Below the pieces are notes generated by a model. That model was not told where the DNA came from. It saw only the letters and a program-made list of their open reading frames with translations, and searched no databases. Made by a program: the position numbers and the translations under genes. From an uncultured Clostridia bacterium (lineage in GTDB: Bacteria; Bacillota; Clostridia; TANB77; CAG-508), in contig CAMMZC010000007.1 in assembly GCA_946529215.1 (NCBI GenBank), positions 24,882 to 88,881 on the forward strand: a stretch of DNA of 64,000 nt, in the 5' to 3' direction. Positions 26,384 through 35,695 of this stretch are shown here, one piece after another. Positions within the stretch are counted from its first letter, which is position 1, and every line of letters begins with the position of its first letter.

Positions 26384-26541
26384 GAATATAGGTATTTTTT
26401 TTATTTCTAAAACATATTTTTTAATATAAATTATTTATAAAAATTTTAATTGATTTTGCAAGTACTAGATTCCATTGCAAAATTATTAAGGAGTTTAAAA
26501 TTGTTTTGTAAAAAAATTCATTTTCAAAATACGTATAAATT
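26384..26541. repeat. Long palindromic element, divergent copy C
   Basis: About 158 bp. It shares the core of copies A and B (TTTTGCAAG...GATTCC.TTGCAAAATTA.TAAG) and the right end TTTTCAAAATACGTATA. The left end GAATATAGGTATTTT complements the right end imperfectly. The central loop is shorter than in A and B. It lies directly upstream of murE. Confidence 0.6.
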
Positions 26542-26661
26542 GTTATTTCTAATAAAAAGTGATTTTACCTAAAAAAATAAAATTTTTGGAAAATTCTCTA
26601 TACAAAAAACAAATTTTGTTATATAATGATTAAAATTGGCTTTGAAAGGAATGAATATTAA

Positions 26662-28134
26662 ATGTTTCTCAAAAATATGTTAGTTGGAATAGAAGGATTA
26701 AAAGCTAAAGGAGATTTAGATAAAGAAATATTAGGAATAGATAGTAATTCAAAAAATATAAAAAATGGATTTATGTTTGTGGCTATAAAAGGTTTTAGTG
26801 TGGATGGGCATAAATTTATAGAGGAAGCAATTAAAAATGGAGCAATTGTTATTGTAGTAGAAGAGGGATTTGATATAAAATCAATTAAGTTTTCAGAAAA
26901 TATTACAATTATAGTAGCAAAAAACACAAGGGAATTTTTAGCAATATCTGCAAGCAACTTTTATGATAATCCATCAAGCAAATTTAAACTTATAGGAATT
27001 ACAGGAACAAAAGGAAAAACAACAACAACTTTTATGATTAAAGAAATATTAGAAAAAGCTGGAAAAAAAGTAGGTTTAATAGGAACAATTGCAATTTATA
27101 TTAATGGTGAAAAAATAAAGGATAGTGATAGAACAACACCAGAAAGTTTAGAGTTACAACAATTATTTGCCAAAATGGCACAAGAAGGTGTTGAATACGT
27201 TATAATGGAAGTTTCTTCACAGAGCCTAAAGTTACACAGAGTTGATGGATGTGAATTTGATTTTGTTGCATTTACAAACTTTTCAGAAGATCATATAAGT
27301 GCTAAAGAACATCCAAATATAAAAGATTATTTTGAATCTAAAATGAAATTATTTAAAATGTGTCAAACAGGGTTTGTAAATATAGATGATTTACAAGGGG
27401 CAAAAATTCCTAATATGTTTCCAAAAAGTGAAATAACTAGATATGGAATAGATAATTCAGGAGATTTTTTAGCAAAAGATATCACAATAACAAATTCTTA
27501 TGTTGATTTTAAAGTAAAACTTACAGATAGAAATGATAGAGTGAAAGTAGATATTCCAGGTAGATTTACAGTATATAATGCATTACTTGCAATAGCTATT
27601 TGCAAAAAGATTGGAATAGATGCAGAAGTTATAAAACAAGCTTTATTAAATGTAAAGGTTCCAGGAAGATCAGAAATGGTAGATAATAAGCTAGAAATAC
27701 CAATTATGATAGATTATGCACATTCACCTGAAAGTTTACAAAACATTTTAAAAGCTGTAAAAAGTTATACAAGAGGTAGAGTAATTTCAGTATTTGGATG
27801 TGGTGGAGATAGGGATTCTCATAAAAGACCTATTATGGGAGAAATTTCAGGAAAAATTGCAGATTATACTATAATTACATCAGACAATCCTAGAACTGAA
27901 GATCCAAAAATAATAGTAGACCAGATAGAGGAAGGAATAAAAAAGACAAAAGGAAAATATGAGGTTATTATAGATAGAAAAGAAGCAATAGAAAAAGCTA
28001 TTAAAATGGCAAATAAAACTGATATAATTGTTTTGGCAGGAAAAGGTCATGAACCATATCAAGAAATAAATGGAAAAAAATTTGATTTTGATGAAAGAAA
28101 GATTGTTAAAGAAATTATTAACCAAAAAAGTTAG
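26662..28134 (+). CDS. murE: UDP-MurNAc-tripeptide synthetase MurE (meso-DAP type)
   Basis: 490 residues. Adds meso-diaminopimelate to UDP-MurNAc-L-Ala-D-Glu. Mur ligase order: N-terminal UDP-binding domain (about 1-105), ATP-binding GITGTKGKTTT (about 112-121), central EVSSQSLKLHRVDG and FTNFSEDH, then the C-terminal domain with SDNPRTEDP (about 406). DNPR is the motif that selects meso-DAP rather than Lys, which fits dapA, dapB and lysC in this window. ATG start behind GAAAGGAATG. Confidence 0.96.
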   Translation: MFLKNMLVGIEGLKAKGDLDKEILGIDSNSKNIKNGFMFVAIKGFSVDGHKFIEEAIKNGAIVIVVEEGFDIKSIKFSENITIIVAKNTREFLAISASNFYDNPSSKFKLIGITGTKGKTTTTFMIKEILEKAGKKVGLIGTIAIYINGEKIKDSDRTTPESLELQQLFAKMAQEGVEYVIMEVSSQSLKLHRVDGCEFDFVAFTNFSEDHISAKEHPNIKDYFESKMKLFKMCQTGFVNIDDLQGAKIPNMFPKSEITRYGIDNSGDFLAKDITITNSYVDFKVKLTDRNDRVKVDIPGRFTVYNALLAIAICKKIGIDAEVIKQALLNVKVPGRSEMVDNKLEIPIMIDYAHSPESLQNILKAVKSYTRGRVISVFGCGGDRDSHKRPIMGEISGKIADYTIITSDNPRTEDPKIIVDQIEEGIKKTKGKYEVIIDRKEAIEKAIKMANKTDIIVLAGKGHEPYQEINGKKFDFDERKIVKEIINQKS

Positions 28135-28166
28135 AACTCAATTACTAAAAGAAATGAGAGGATAAA

Positions 28167-29150
28167 ATGAATTTTCAAATGATAATGATTATAGTATCTT
28201 TTTTCTTAACATTGATACTTAGTCTTATAATTATACCGATTTTAAAAAGAATAAAAGTGGGGCAAATAGAAAGAGATGATGGACCTGAGACGCATTTATA
28301 TAAACAGGGTACGCCTACTATGGGTGGAATTATTTTTATGATTTCAATAATTCTTTGCACTACAGGAGTATATGGGATTTTATATATTGTTGGAAACTTA
28401 GATATTGCTCAAAATCTGCTCCCAATGCTGTGTTTAACAATAGGATTTGGAATTATTGGATTTATAGATGATTTTAAAAAATTAGTTTTAAAAAATACAA
28501 AAGGATTAAAGCCTAGCTACAAGATGTTTGGATTACTTTTGATTTCAATTGCATATTCATTTTTTATAATAAGATTTTGCAATATTGGAACAGAGACATA
28601 TATACCATTTATAAAAATGTATATAAAATTACCATTAGGTGTTTATTTTTTATTTGCAATTTTAGTAATACTTGCTACTACAAATGCTGTTAATTTAACT
28701 GATGGAATAGATGGCTTATCTTCAAGTGTTTCTGCAATAGTAATTGCAGCATTAACGGCAATAGCTATTATGAAAAATATAACAGAGGTCACAATTTTTG
28801 GGAGCATTGTAATAGGTTCTGTACTTGGATTTTTAATGTTTAATTTACATCCAGCTAGAGTTTTTATGGGAGATACAGGTTCACTATTTTTAGGTGGAGT
28901 TATTTCAAGTATAGCGCTTTACTTAAAAATGCCATTATTACTTTTAATAATAGCATTAATACCAATTTTAGAAACGCTTTCTGTAATAATACAAGTAGCA
29001 TATTTTAAAGCAACTGGAGGAAAAAGATTTTTCAAAATGTCTCCATTACATCATCATTTTGAGCTATCAGGTTGGAGCGAAAATAAGGTAGTAATGGTAT
29101 TTTCTGTGGTTACTTTGTTAGTTTGTGTTATAGGAATTTTTGCAGTATAA
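28167..29150 (+). CDS. mraY: Phospho-MurNAc-pentapeptide transferase MraY
   Basis: 327 residues, about ten membrane helices. Moves phospho-MurNAc-pentapeptide to undecaprenyl phosphate to make lipid I. Signatures: HLYKQGTPTMGGIIFM, DDFKKLVLKNTKGL, NAVNLTDGIDGL, FMGDTGSLFLGG and the cytoplasmic SPLHHHFELSGWSE, containing the metal-binding Asp and the HHH motif. It follows murE by 32 bp (same operon) behind GAGAGGAT; murF, which often lies between, is absent. Confidence 0.97.
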   Translation: MNFQMIMIIVSFFLTLILSLIIIPILKRIKVGQIERDDGPETHLYKQGTPTMGGIIFMISIILCTTGVYGILYIVGNLDIAQNLLPMLCLTIGFGIIGFIDDFKKLVLKNTKGLKPSYKMFGLLLISIAYSFFIIRFCNIGTETYIPFIKMYIKLPLGVYFLFAILVILATTNAVNLTDGIDGLSSSVSAIVIAALTAIAIMKNITEVTIFGSIVIGSVLGFLMFNLHPARVFMGDTGSLFLGGVISSIALYLKMPLLLLIIALIPILETLSVIIQVAYFKATGGKRFFKMSPLHHHFELSGWSENKVVMVFSVVTLLVCVIGIFAV

Positions 29151-29168
29151 TTTATATATTTTTTTAAA

Positions 29169-29348
29169 ATTGAATATATAAGTATTTTTCAAATAATTTT
29201 AAGTAACTCTAATTTAACACCAAAAAATTCTAATTAATTTTGCAAGCACCCTAAAAAAATTTTGTTTTTAGATTCCCTTGCAAAATTACTAAGAATTTTT
29301 AAGTTATTGAGTTAATTAAATTATTTTCAAAATACTTATATATTCAAT
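29169..29348. repeat. Long palindromic element, copy A (180 bp)
   Basis: Terminal inverted repeats of 20 bp are perfect: ATTGAATATATAAGTATTTT at 29169-29188 and its exact complement at 29329-29348. The two 85-bp arms pair almost throughout around a short AT loop, and TTTTGCAAG / CTTGCAAAA forms a second conserved block near the centre. About 97% identical to copy B at 30581-30760. Sits between mraY and ftsW. Confidence 0.85.
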
Positions 29349-29398
29349 ATACTAAATGTAAATATGATTAATAGAATGCAAGAGAGGAGGCCGTAATT

Positions 29399-30556
29399 TT
29401 GGCAAAACAAAAAGTTAAAAAAAACAATAATTCAAATCAGATAAGTTCAGTTTTTTTAAATAATCCGATAGATTATACATTGTTAATAACAGTATTATTA
29501 TTGCTTTCAATGGGATTAATTATGGTTCTTTCTGCAAGTTCACCTACAGCTCTTTCAGAGGGAAGGAGTAGTTATGCATATTTTATAAGGCAAGCACTAT
29601 TTGCAGGAATAGGAATAGTTGCAATGATAGTAATTTCAAAAATAGACTATAGAATTTATAAAAAATTCTACTTAATAGCATACATTGCTTCAGTTTTACT
29701 TCTTGTTGCTGTTATGGTAATTGGAAAAGAAGCAAATGGTGCAAAAAGATGGATATATATTACAAAAAGTTTGTCTTTTCAACCATCAGAATTTGTAAAA
29801 TTATTTATGATAATTTTTTATGCAACAGTTTTAACAAAAAATAAAGATAATTTAAAAGGCTTTTTTAGTGGTTGGGTTAAGCATTTAATAATGTTAGTTC
29901 CTATAATAGGATTACTAGTAATTGAACCACATTTAAGTGCTTCAATTGTAATAATTGGGATATGTATGATAATGATGTTTTTAGCTGGTTGTAAATTGTG
30001 GCAAATTGTTGTGCCGGGAGTCACATTAGGGATTCCAGGGCTAATTATAGGAATTATTAAAATCCCAAAATTTGCACATGCTTTAAAAAGAATTACAACA
30101 TTTATAAATCCTTGGGAAGACAAATTAGGAGCTGGCTGGCAAGTTACTCAAAGTTTATATGCAATAGGTTCAGGAGGAATTTTTGGCCTAGGATTAGGTC
30201 AAAGTAAACAAAAATATTTGTATTTACCTGAACCACAAAATGATTTTATATTTTCTGTTATGGCAGAAGAATTAGGATTTGTAGGTTGTGTATTTGTAAT
30301 AATTCTTTTTGCAATTTTAATTTGGCGAGGAATTTTAGTAGCAATGAAAGCGCCAGATATGTTTGGAAGTCTTTTAGCGGTTGGAATTACATCACTTATT
30401 GGAATTCAAGCAATAATAAATATAGCAGTTGTTACATCTTCTATGCCTGCAACAGGAATGCCTTTACCATTTTTTAGCTATGGTGGAACAGCACTTTTTA
30501 TTTTGCTTTGTGAAGTGGGAATTTTACTAAATGTGTCTAGGGCAGGAAATAAGTAA
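29399..30556 (+). CDS. ftsW: SEDS-family peptidoglycan glycosyltransferase FtsW
   Basis: 385 residues, about ten membrane helices after a Lys/Asn-rich cytoplasmic N-terminus. Polymerises lipid II at the septum with its class B PBP. SEDS signatures: LSASSPTALSEG, GAKRWIYITKSLSFQPSEF, RITTFINPWEDKLGAGWQ, SKQKYLYLPEPQNDFIFSV, MAEELGFVGC and ATGMPLPFFSYGGTAL. TTG start is supported by AGAGGAGG 9 nt upstream. Named FtsW rather than RodA because of its place in the mur cluster. Flanked on both sides by the palindromic element. Confidence 0.92.
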   Translation: MAKQKVKKNNNSNQISSVFLNNPIDYTLLITVLLLLSMGLIMVLSASSPTALSEGRSSYAYFIRQALFAGIGIVAMIVISKIDYRIYKKFYLIAYIASVLLLVAVMVIGKEANGAKRWIYITKSLSFQPSEFVKLFMIIFYATVLTKNKDNLKGFFSGWVKHLIMLVPIIGLLVIEPHLSASIVIIGICMIMMFLAGCKLWQIVVPGVTLGIPGLIIGIIKIPKFAHALKRITTFINPWEDKLGAGWQVTQSLYAIGSGGIFGLGLGQSKQKYLYLPEPQNDFIFSVMAEELGFVGCVFVIILFAILIWRGILVAMKAPDMFGSLLAVGITSLIGIQAIINIAVVTSSMPATGMPLPFFSYGGTALFILLCEVGILLNVSRAGNK

Positions 30557-30580
30557 GATATTCGCTTATTATAAATATCA

Positions 30581-30760
30581 ATTGAATATATAAATATTTT
30601 TCAAATAATCTTAAGTAACTTTAATTTAACACAAAAAAATTCTAATTAATTTTGCAAGCACCCTAAAAAAATTTTGTTTTTAGATTCCCTTGCAAAATTA
30701 CTAAGATTTTTTAAGTTATTGAGTTAATTAAATTATTTTCAAAATATTTATATATTCAAT
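30581..30760. repeat. Long palindromic element, copy B (180 bp)
   Basis: Near-identical to copy A, same orientation and length. The terminal repeat is ATTGAATATATAAATATTTT with an exact complement at the right end. Compared with copy A, one base in the left arm and its pairing partner in the right arm have both changed (G-C to A-T), keeping the pairing. Sits between ftsW and murG. Confidence 0.85.
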
Positions 30761-30799
30761 TATTAAATAAAAATATAGATAATTAAGAAAGGGATAATT

Positions 30800-31921
30800 A
30801 TGAGAGCTATTATAGCTGCGGCAGGGACTGGTGGACATATTAATCCAGGAATTGCGATAGCAAACAAGATTAAAGAAAATGAACCAGATTCAGAAATTAT
30901 TTTTGTTGGAACAGATAGAGGTTTGGAAAATGACTTAGTTCCAAGAGCTGGTTATGAACTAAAAACAATTGATGCTTATGGATTAAGCAAAAAAATTTCG
31001 ATAGATAATTTAAAAAAGCTATACAAAACATTTAAGGGAATAGGAGAGGCTAAAAAAATTGTAAAAGATTTTAAGCCAGATATCGTAATTGGAACAGGTG
31101 GGTATATTTGTGGTGCTGTTGTTCTTGCAGCAACAAAATACAAAGTACCTGTTATTTTACATGAGAGTAATGCATTTCCTGGAAAAGCTGTTCAAATGCT
31201 TGCCAAAAAAGCAAACACAATTTTAGTTTCTTTTAAAGATGCTCAAAAAAGAATAAAAAATTGCAAAAATGTTGTGTTTACAGGTACACCTGTTAAAATT
31301 AAGAAACAAAATTATAGTTTAAGTCAAAAAGCTAAGATAATAAATGAATTAGGTTTATCTCAAACAAGACCTATTGTTCTTATATTTGGTGGAAGTCAAG
31401 GAGCACAAAAAATAAATGAAGCAATAATTGATATAATAAAAAATAAAGCAAATAAAGATTATCAAATGATTTGGGCTACAGGACCCAAACAATATGATAT
31501 AATAAAACAAGAACTTGAAAAAAATAACATAAATATTGAAAAAATTGAAAATACTAAAATAGTGCCATATATATACAATATGGAAGAGGTTGAGAATATA
31601 AGTGATTTAGTTGTTGCAAGAAGTGGAGCAATGACAATAACAGAAATTTCTAATTTAGCAAAACCTTCAATTTTAATACCACTTCCAAATGTAAGTAATG
31701 ATCATCAAATGTATAATGCTAAAGTTTTAGAGAATATTGGTGCAGCAAAAATTATTACAAATGATAATTTAAATGGTGAGTTACTAAATAATACGATAAA
31801 AAGTGTTGTTTTAGACAAAAAAGTTTGTGAAAATATGGGTGATAATGCTTTTAAAGTTAGCACAAATGATGTAGAAGAAAAGATTTATAATGAGATAATT
31901 AAAGCTATAAAAAATAAATAA
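30800..31921 (+). CDS. murG: UDP-GlcNAc:lipid I GlcNAc transferase MurG
   Basis: 373 residues. Converts lipid I to lipid II on the inner membrane face. GT-B fold: N-terminal loops AAAGTGGHINPGIAIA (about residue 5) and GTGGYICGAVVLAA (about 98), linker, then C-terminal IFGGSQGAQKINEAI, EVENISDLVVARSGAMTITE (UDP-GlcNAc-binding) and SNDHQMYNA. The ATG follows AGAAAGGGAT. Separated from ftsW only by the palindromic element copy B. Confidence 0.97.
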   Translation: MRAIIAAAGTGGHINPGIAIANKIKENEPDSEIIFVGTDRGLENDLVPRAGYELKTIDAYGLSKKISIDNLKKLYKTFKGIGEAKKIVKDFKPDIVIGTGGYICGAVVLAATKYKVPVILHESNAFPGKAVQMLAKKANTILVSFKDAQKRIKNCKNVVFTGTPVKIKKQNYSLSQKAKIINELGLSQTRPIVLIFGGSQGAQKINEAIIDIIKNKANKDYQMIWATGPKQYDIIKQELEKNNINIEKIENTKIVPYIYNMEEVENISDLVVARSGAMTITEISNLAKPSILIPLPNVSNDHQMYNAKVLENIGAAKIITNDNLNGELLNNTIKSVVLDKKVCENMGDNAFKVSTNDVEEKIYNEIIKAIKNK

Positions 31922-32005
31922 TTATGCTTTAGTTAATTAATTATTATCAATAAAATATTAGCTTTAATAATAACAAAGTAAGACTAGTAAATGAGGAGAT
32001 AGACA

Positions 32006-33337
32006 ATGAAAAAAAGTAATAGACCTTTAATTATAATAATATTTGTATTTATTTTAGAGTTATTTGTAGTAGGTGCTTTAGGGGTTACATTTTTAAATAG
32101 GATAAATAAAATTGATGAAAAAATAAAAATAGGAGAGATTAGAGAAACAAGTCAAGTTCAAGAAGAATGTAGAGAAGTTAAAGGTGTGATAAAAAAAGAA
32201 TTAGGAATTGGAATGGTTGCTTGTGCATTAAGCACAGTATTGGTTGCTATTTATCTTTCACATATGGTAATTTATCCTTTAAAAAAGATGATAGAAAGCA
32301 AAGAAAAGAAAGAAAAAGCAGAAGAAACTGAAATAAAAACAAGGTTACTTCATATGACAGAAGGAATAATAGCATTTGATATAAATGGAAAAATTGACCT
32401 TATAAACCCATCTGCTAAATTACTTTTAAAAATTTCACCAGAAGACTATACATTTGAAGATATTTTTAATAAATTTAATTTAAGTTTAAATATGGAAAAA
32501 CTAATATATTTAGAAGATTTAACATCTATGGAGCAAATAATAGAAGTAGAAGATAAAACAGTAAAAGTGTTATTTGCACCATTTAGAAATGAAGAAAACA
32601 ACAAACCTGAAGGAATTATCGCAGTTATTCAAGATATTACAGAAAGTGTGCAATTAGACAATATGAGAAAAGAATTTGTGGCAGATGTATCACATGAGCT
32701 TAAAACACCAATCACTACTATAATGGGGTATACAGATACACTTTTGGAAGGTGATTATGATGAAGAAACACAAAGAGAGTTTTTACAAGTTGTATCTACA
32801 GAAGCAAGAAGAATGGCAAAACTTGTTACAGATTTGTTGGACTTATCAAGAATAGACAATAACAAAAAGAATACAAAAAAAGTAAATTTCGATTTAGGAG
32901 CTCTTGCAAAAGAGTGCCAAAAGAAACTTGCAATAGAAATAAAAAAGAAAAAACATCATGTAGAATGCTTAGTTACTGCAGATGTTCCGCCAGTTTATGC
33001 AGATAAAGATGATATACAAAGAGTAATTTTAAATGTTCTTTCAAATAGTATAAAATACACACCAGATGGTGGAAATATAAAAATATATGTAGGATTTGTG
33101 TATAATGATGCATATATAAAAGTTATAGATAATGGAATTGGAATTCCTGAAAGTGACTTGAATAGAATATTTGAAAGATTTTATAGAGTTGACAAATCTC
33201 GTGCTAGAGAAATGGGAGGCACAGGGCTGGGTCTTTCTATTGCTAAAGAGATTTTGGACAAGAACGGTGGAAGTATTGATATTAAGAGCGAGGTTAATAA
33301 GGGAACTGAGGTTGTAATAAAGATTCCGACGAAATAG
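32006..33337 (+). CDS. Orphan membrane sensor histidine kinase (PhoR/WalK-like)
   Basis: 443 residues. TM1 (about 6-30), a short extracytoplasmic loop (about 31-68), TM2 (about 70-92), a short linker, a PAS domain (about 113-215, MTEGIIAFDINGKIDLINPS), HisKA with phospho-acceptor His230 in DVSHELKTPITT, and HATPase_c with N box LNVLSNSIKYT, G1 DNGIGI, F box FERFYR and G2 GGTGLGLSI. No response regulator lies beside it. Its place right behind murG suggests a link to wall status, which is inference. GAGGAGATAG site. Confidence 0.93.
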   Translation: MKKSNRPLIIIIFVFILELFVVGALGVTFLNRINKIDEKIKIGEIRETSQVQEECREVKGVIKKELGIGMVACALSTVLVAIYLSHMVIYPLKKMIESKEKKEKAEETEIKTRLLHMTEGIIAFDINGKIDLINPSAKLLLKISPEDYTFEDIFNKFNLSLNMEKLIYLEDLTSMEQIIEVEDKTVKVLFAPFRNEENNKPEGIIAVIQDITESVQLDNMRKEFVADVSHELKTPITTIMGYTDTLLEGDYDEETQREFLQVVSTEARRMAKLVTDLLDLSRIDNNKKNTKKVNFDLGALAKECQKKLAIEIKKKKHHVECLVTADVPPVYADKDDIQRVILNVLSNSIKYTPDGGNIKIYVGFVYNDAYIKVIDNGIGIPESDLNRIFERFYRVDKSRAREMGGTGLGLSIAKEILDKNGGSIDIKSEVNKGTEVVIKIPTK

Positions 33338-33433
33338 AGGAAATAATTTAACTTAAGGAATTTTATTTATTAAGCAAATTTGTGTTCATATTATAAAATT
33401 ATTATTATTATACTAATAGGAATGGAGTAAATT

Positions 33434-35002
33434 ATGCCGAAAGTAAGTGTTATAATACCTAATTTTAATAGTGAAAAATATATTAAAGAAGCAATTAAAA
33501 GTGTTCAAAATCAATCATTAAAAGATATTGAAATTATAATAATTGATGATTGTTCTACTGATGATAGTTTAAATATTATACAAAATATAGCAAAATCTGA
33601 TTCACGAATAAAGATTATACAAAATCAAAAAAAATTAGGAGCTGGACTTTCAAGAAATGCTGGATTAGACATTGCTACTGGTGAATTCATAAAGTTTTTA
33701 GATTCGGATGATACAATGGATTTTGATGTATTAGAAACAATGTATAATATTGCACAAGAGACTAAAAAAGATATTGTATGTGGCTATATGCAACATGTAA
33801 ATTCTGATGGCAACGTAAGAAATTATGATCCTTTTTTTTACAAAAAATCTTCTATGTTTAATGGAAAAATAATAATTCCAGATGATACGCCTGATTTAAC
33901 TCCATTTAACATTGTTGGAATTGGAGATGCTTTATATAGTAGGCATTTATTTGATGATATAAAATTCCCTGCATTAAAATGGGAAGACTTTGCTACTATT
34001 CCAATAATAAAACATAGTGCGGGTGAAATGGCGTATATTGATAAAGCTGTATATAATTATAAAATACATGAGAATAGTACGACAGCAACTGATTTAAAAA
34101 AGAAAACTCCTAGAATAGCAGATATCGTAAAATGTAGCGATATTTTAAGAGAAAAAATGCCTACACAACATCAAGATAGAACAGATTATTTGGAATTTAA
34201 TCATGTTTTATCAAGAGCTTTAGATGTAGCTGCTTGGAGTGATTGTTCAAGAACAGAAAAAGAAAAAATAATTAGTGCATTATATCGAATTGTAGAAATA
34301 GATATTCCTAAACCTACACAGAACATATTTATGTTGCGTCGTACACCGCTTTTAAATAGAATAAATGCTGCATTAAGTACTATACAAAAGGAGAATTTTT
34401 CAATCGAAGATGTCTTAAGCCAAATTCGTATTTTTAAAAATGAACCTATAAATTTAAATGCTGCAGTAAATAATTATAATTCATTAATGGATATTTATAA
34501 TAAGATTGTAGAACATTGTGAATTATTATATAAAAATAAAACATCTTCATCAAAAGAAAAAGTAGAATTTGTTTACCAATCAGAAGGAAAAATAGTACAA
34601 TGCACAAGGGAACAGTTTGAAGATAAATTGCTTGAAGAAGGATTAGATTTTTATCGAGAATTACAAATTTCAAAAATATATTCTGACGAACAAAAAGATT
34701 TAATTTTAAATCTTTTTAGTACTGCTTTTTCTTATTTAATTCCTCAAATAGATAAACTCTTAATTGTACCACGTTATAGAAAAATTAATACATATTTAAG
34801 ACCAGAGTATGAATCTATGACAAAAGAAGAATGTATGAAAAGCATAGATGATGTAGTACATAGTAAAGAATTTCAAACATACCCTATGTCTAGAATGGCA
34901 TCTCATTGTATTGAACATATTACAACACCTTTAATATCGGCTTATCAGAATTTTATAAATATTGTTAGCAGATTCAGAACAGGAGGCTCAGATGGACGAT
35001 AA
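33434..35002 (+). CDS. GT2 glycosyltransferase with long C-terminal extension
   Basis: 522 residues. GT-A domain about 1-240: KVSVIIPNFNSEKYIKEAI, IIIDDCSTDDSL, GAGLSRNAGLDIATGEF, FLDSDDTMDF. The extension (about 300-522) is mainly helical and matches no domain I know; ends GGSDGR. Overlaps the next gene by 11 nt, implying coupled translation. Probably surface or teichoic-type glycosylation. The short ribosome site GGAATGGAG precedes the ATG. Confidence 0.85.
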   Translation: MPKVSVIIPNFNSEKYIKEAIKSVQNQSLKDIEIIIIDDCSTDDSLNIIQNIAKSDSRIKIIQNQKKLGAGLSRNAGLDIATGEFIKFLDSDDTMDFDVLETMYNIAQETKKDIVCGYMQHVNSDGNVRNYDPFFYKKSSMFNGKIIIPDDTPDLTPFNIVGIGDALYSRHLFDDIKFPALKWEDFATIPIIKHSAGEMAYIDKAVYNYKIHENSTTATDLKKKTPRIADIVKCSDILREKMPTQHQDRTDYLEFNHVLSRALDVAAWSDCSRTEKEKIISALYRIVEIDIPKPTQNIFMLRRTPLLNRINAALSTIQKENFSIEDVLSQIRIFKNEPINLNAAVNNYNSLMDIYNKIVEHCELLYKNKTSSSKEKVEFVYQSEGKIVQCTREQFEDKLLEEGLDFYRELQISKIYSDEQKDLILNLFSTAFSYLIPQIDKLLIVPRYRKINTYLRPEYESMTKEECMKSIDDVVHSKEFQTYPMSRMASHCIEHITTPLISAYQNFINIVSRFRTGGSDGR

Positions 35003-35378
35003 ATATAATTTAGCATGTACTGAAATTTTAGAAGTATTAAAATATCTTCCACAAGAAGATTTAAAAAAAATACCTCAGAAAGAAATAGATTTCTTTGAAA
35101 AAAATAAAGATAAAAATTATGTATTTAAATTTAATGAGAATCTTTCTTTCGAAGAACAATCACTACTTCCAGAAACACAAGCTATAATTGTAAAATTATA
35201 TAAAGATTATTTTTATTCTAATAAAACAGAAAAAGAAAATATTGAAGCAAATAATACTAATATTGAGTATAAGTTTAAACATATAGCAAATACAAAAAAT
35301 GAGCTTGCTGTACACAATGATAAAAAGAAATGGTATGATGTAATATTAAATGCATTTAAAAGAAATAGTTATAAATAA
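34992..35378 (+). CDS. Hypothetical protein coupled to glycosyltransferase
   Basis: 128 residues from the ATG at 34992, which lies 5 nt after AGGAGG inside the end of the GT gene; an upstream in-frame start at 34962 has no such site. Starts MDDKYNLACTEILEVLKYLP, then LPQEDLKKIPQKEIDFFEKN. Charged, mostly helical, soluble. Its LPQEDLKKIP segment resembles small clostridial proteins of unknown function found near glycosyltransferases. Function not inferred. Confidence 0.65.
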   Translation: MDDKYNLACTEILEVLKYLPQEDLKKIPQKEIDFFEKNKDKNYVFKFNENLSFEEQSLLPETQAIIVKLYKDYFYSNKTEKENIEANNTNIEYKFKHIANTKNELAVHNDKKKWYDVILNAFKRNSYK

Positions 35379-35381
35379 AAA

Positions 35382-35415
35382 TACAGGTTAGAAATTTGAT
35401 TTCTAACCTGATATT
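35382..35415. terminator. Terminator behind the glycosyltransferase pair
   Basis: Perfect 12-bp stem CAGGTTAGAAAT/ATTTCTAACCTG with a TTG loop, followed by ATATTTT. Also placed to stop leftward transcription past the tRNA. Confidence 0.85.
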
Positions 35416-35416
35416 T

Positions 35417-35505
35417 TGGTGCAGATGGCCGGAATCGAACCGGCACGGTGTTTAACCACCGCAGGATTTTAAGTCCTGTGCGTCTGCCAGTTCCGCCACA
35501 TCTGC
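35417..35505 (-). tRNA. tRNA-Leu (anticodon TAA), CCA encoded
   Basis: Cloverleaf on the minus strand: acceptor GCAGATG/CATCTGC with discriminator A and encoded CCA, D arm with GGCAGAC, anticodon loop ACTTAAAAT (anticodon TAA), a class II long variable arm (GCGGTGGTTAAACACCGT) and T loop GGTTCGAATCC. 89 nt including CCA, right for tRNA-Leu. Confidence 0.96.
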
Positions 35506-35630
35506 ATTTATACTGGCATTTGTCCTAACGACAATAACTATTATACAATTAAAAAATTGATTTGTCAATAGAAAATCGAAAAAAAAATTTGTAAAATTTT
35601 TTAAAAAATAAAAAAAACACAAAATTTTGT

Positions 35631-35659
35631 TTGACATTTTTGGCATGTTGTGATATTAT
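35631..35659 (+). promoter_or_regulatory. Sigma-A promoter of lexA
   Basis: TTGACA at 35631-35636, 17-nt spacer, TATTAT at 35654-35659. Close to consensus. I see no clear Firmicute LexA box (GAAC-N4-GTTC) overlapping it. Confidence 0.8.
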
Positions 35660-35695
35660 AGATTAAAATTAATAAAAGGAAGGAAAGTGTAAAAT

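Noticed and set aside
29169..30760. Insertion sequence or composite transposon around ftsW, since two near-identical elements flank it
   Set aside because: No transposase frame exists in the elements, and the flanked gene is a core gene in its normal cluster position. The elements are treated as non-autonomous palindromes.
35452..35646. Minus-strand 64-residue ORF over the tRNA
   Set aside because: It reads through tRNA-Leu; not a protein gene.
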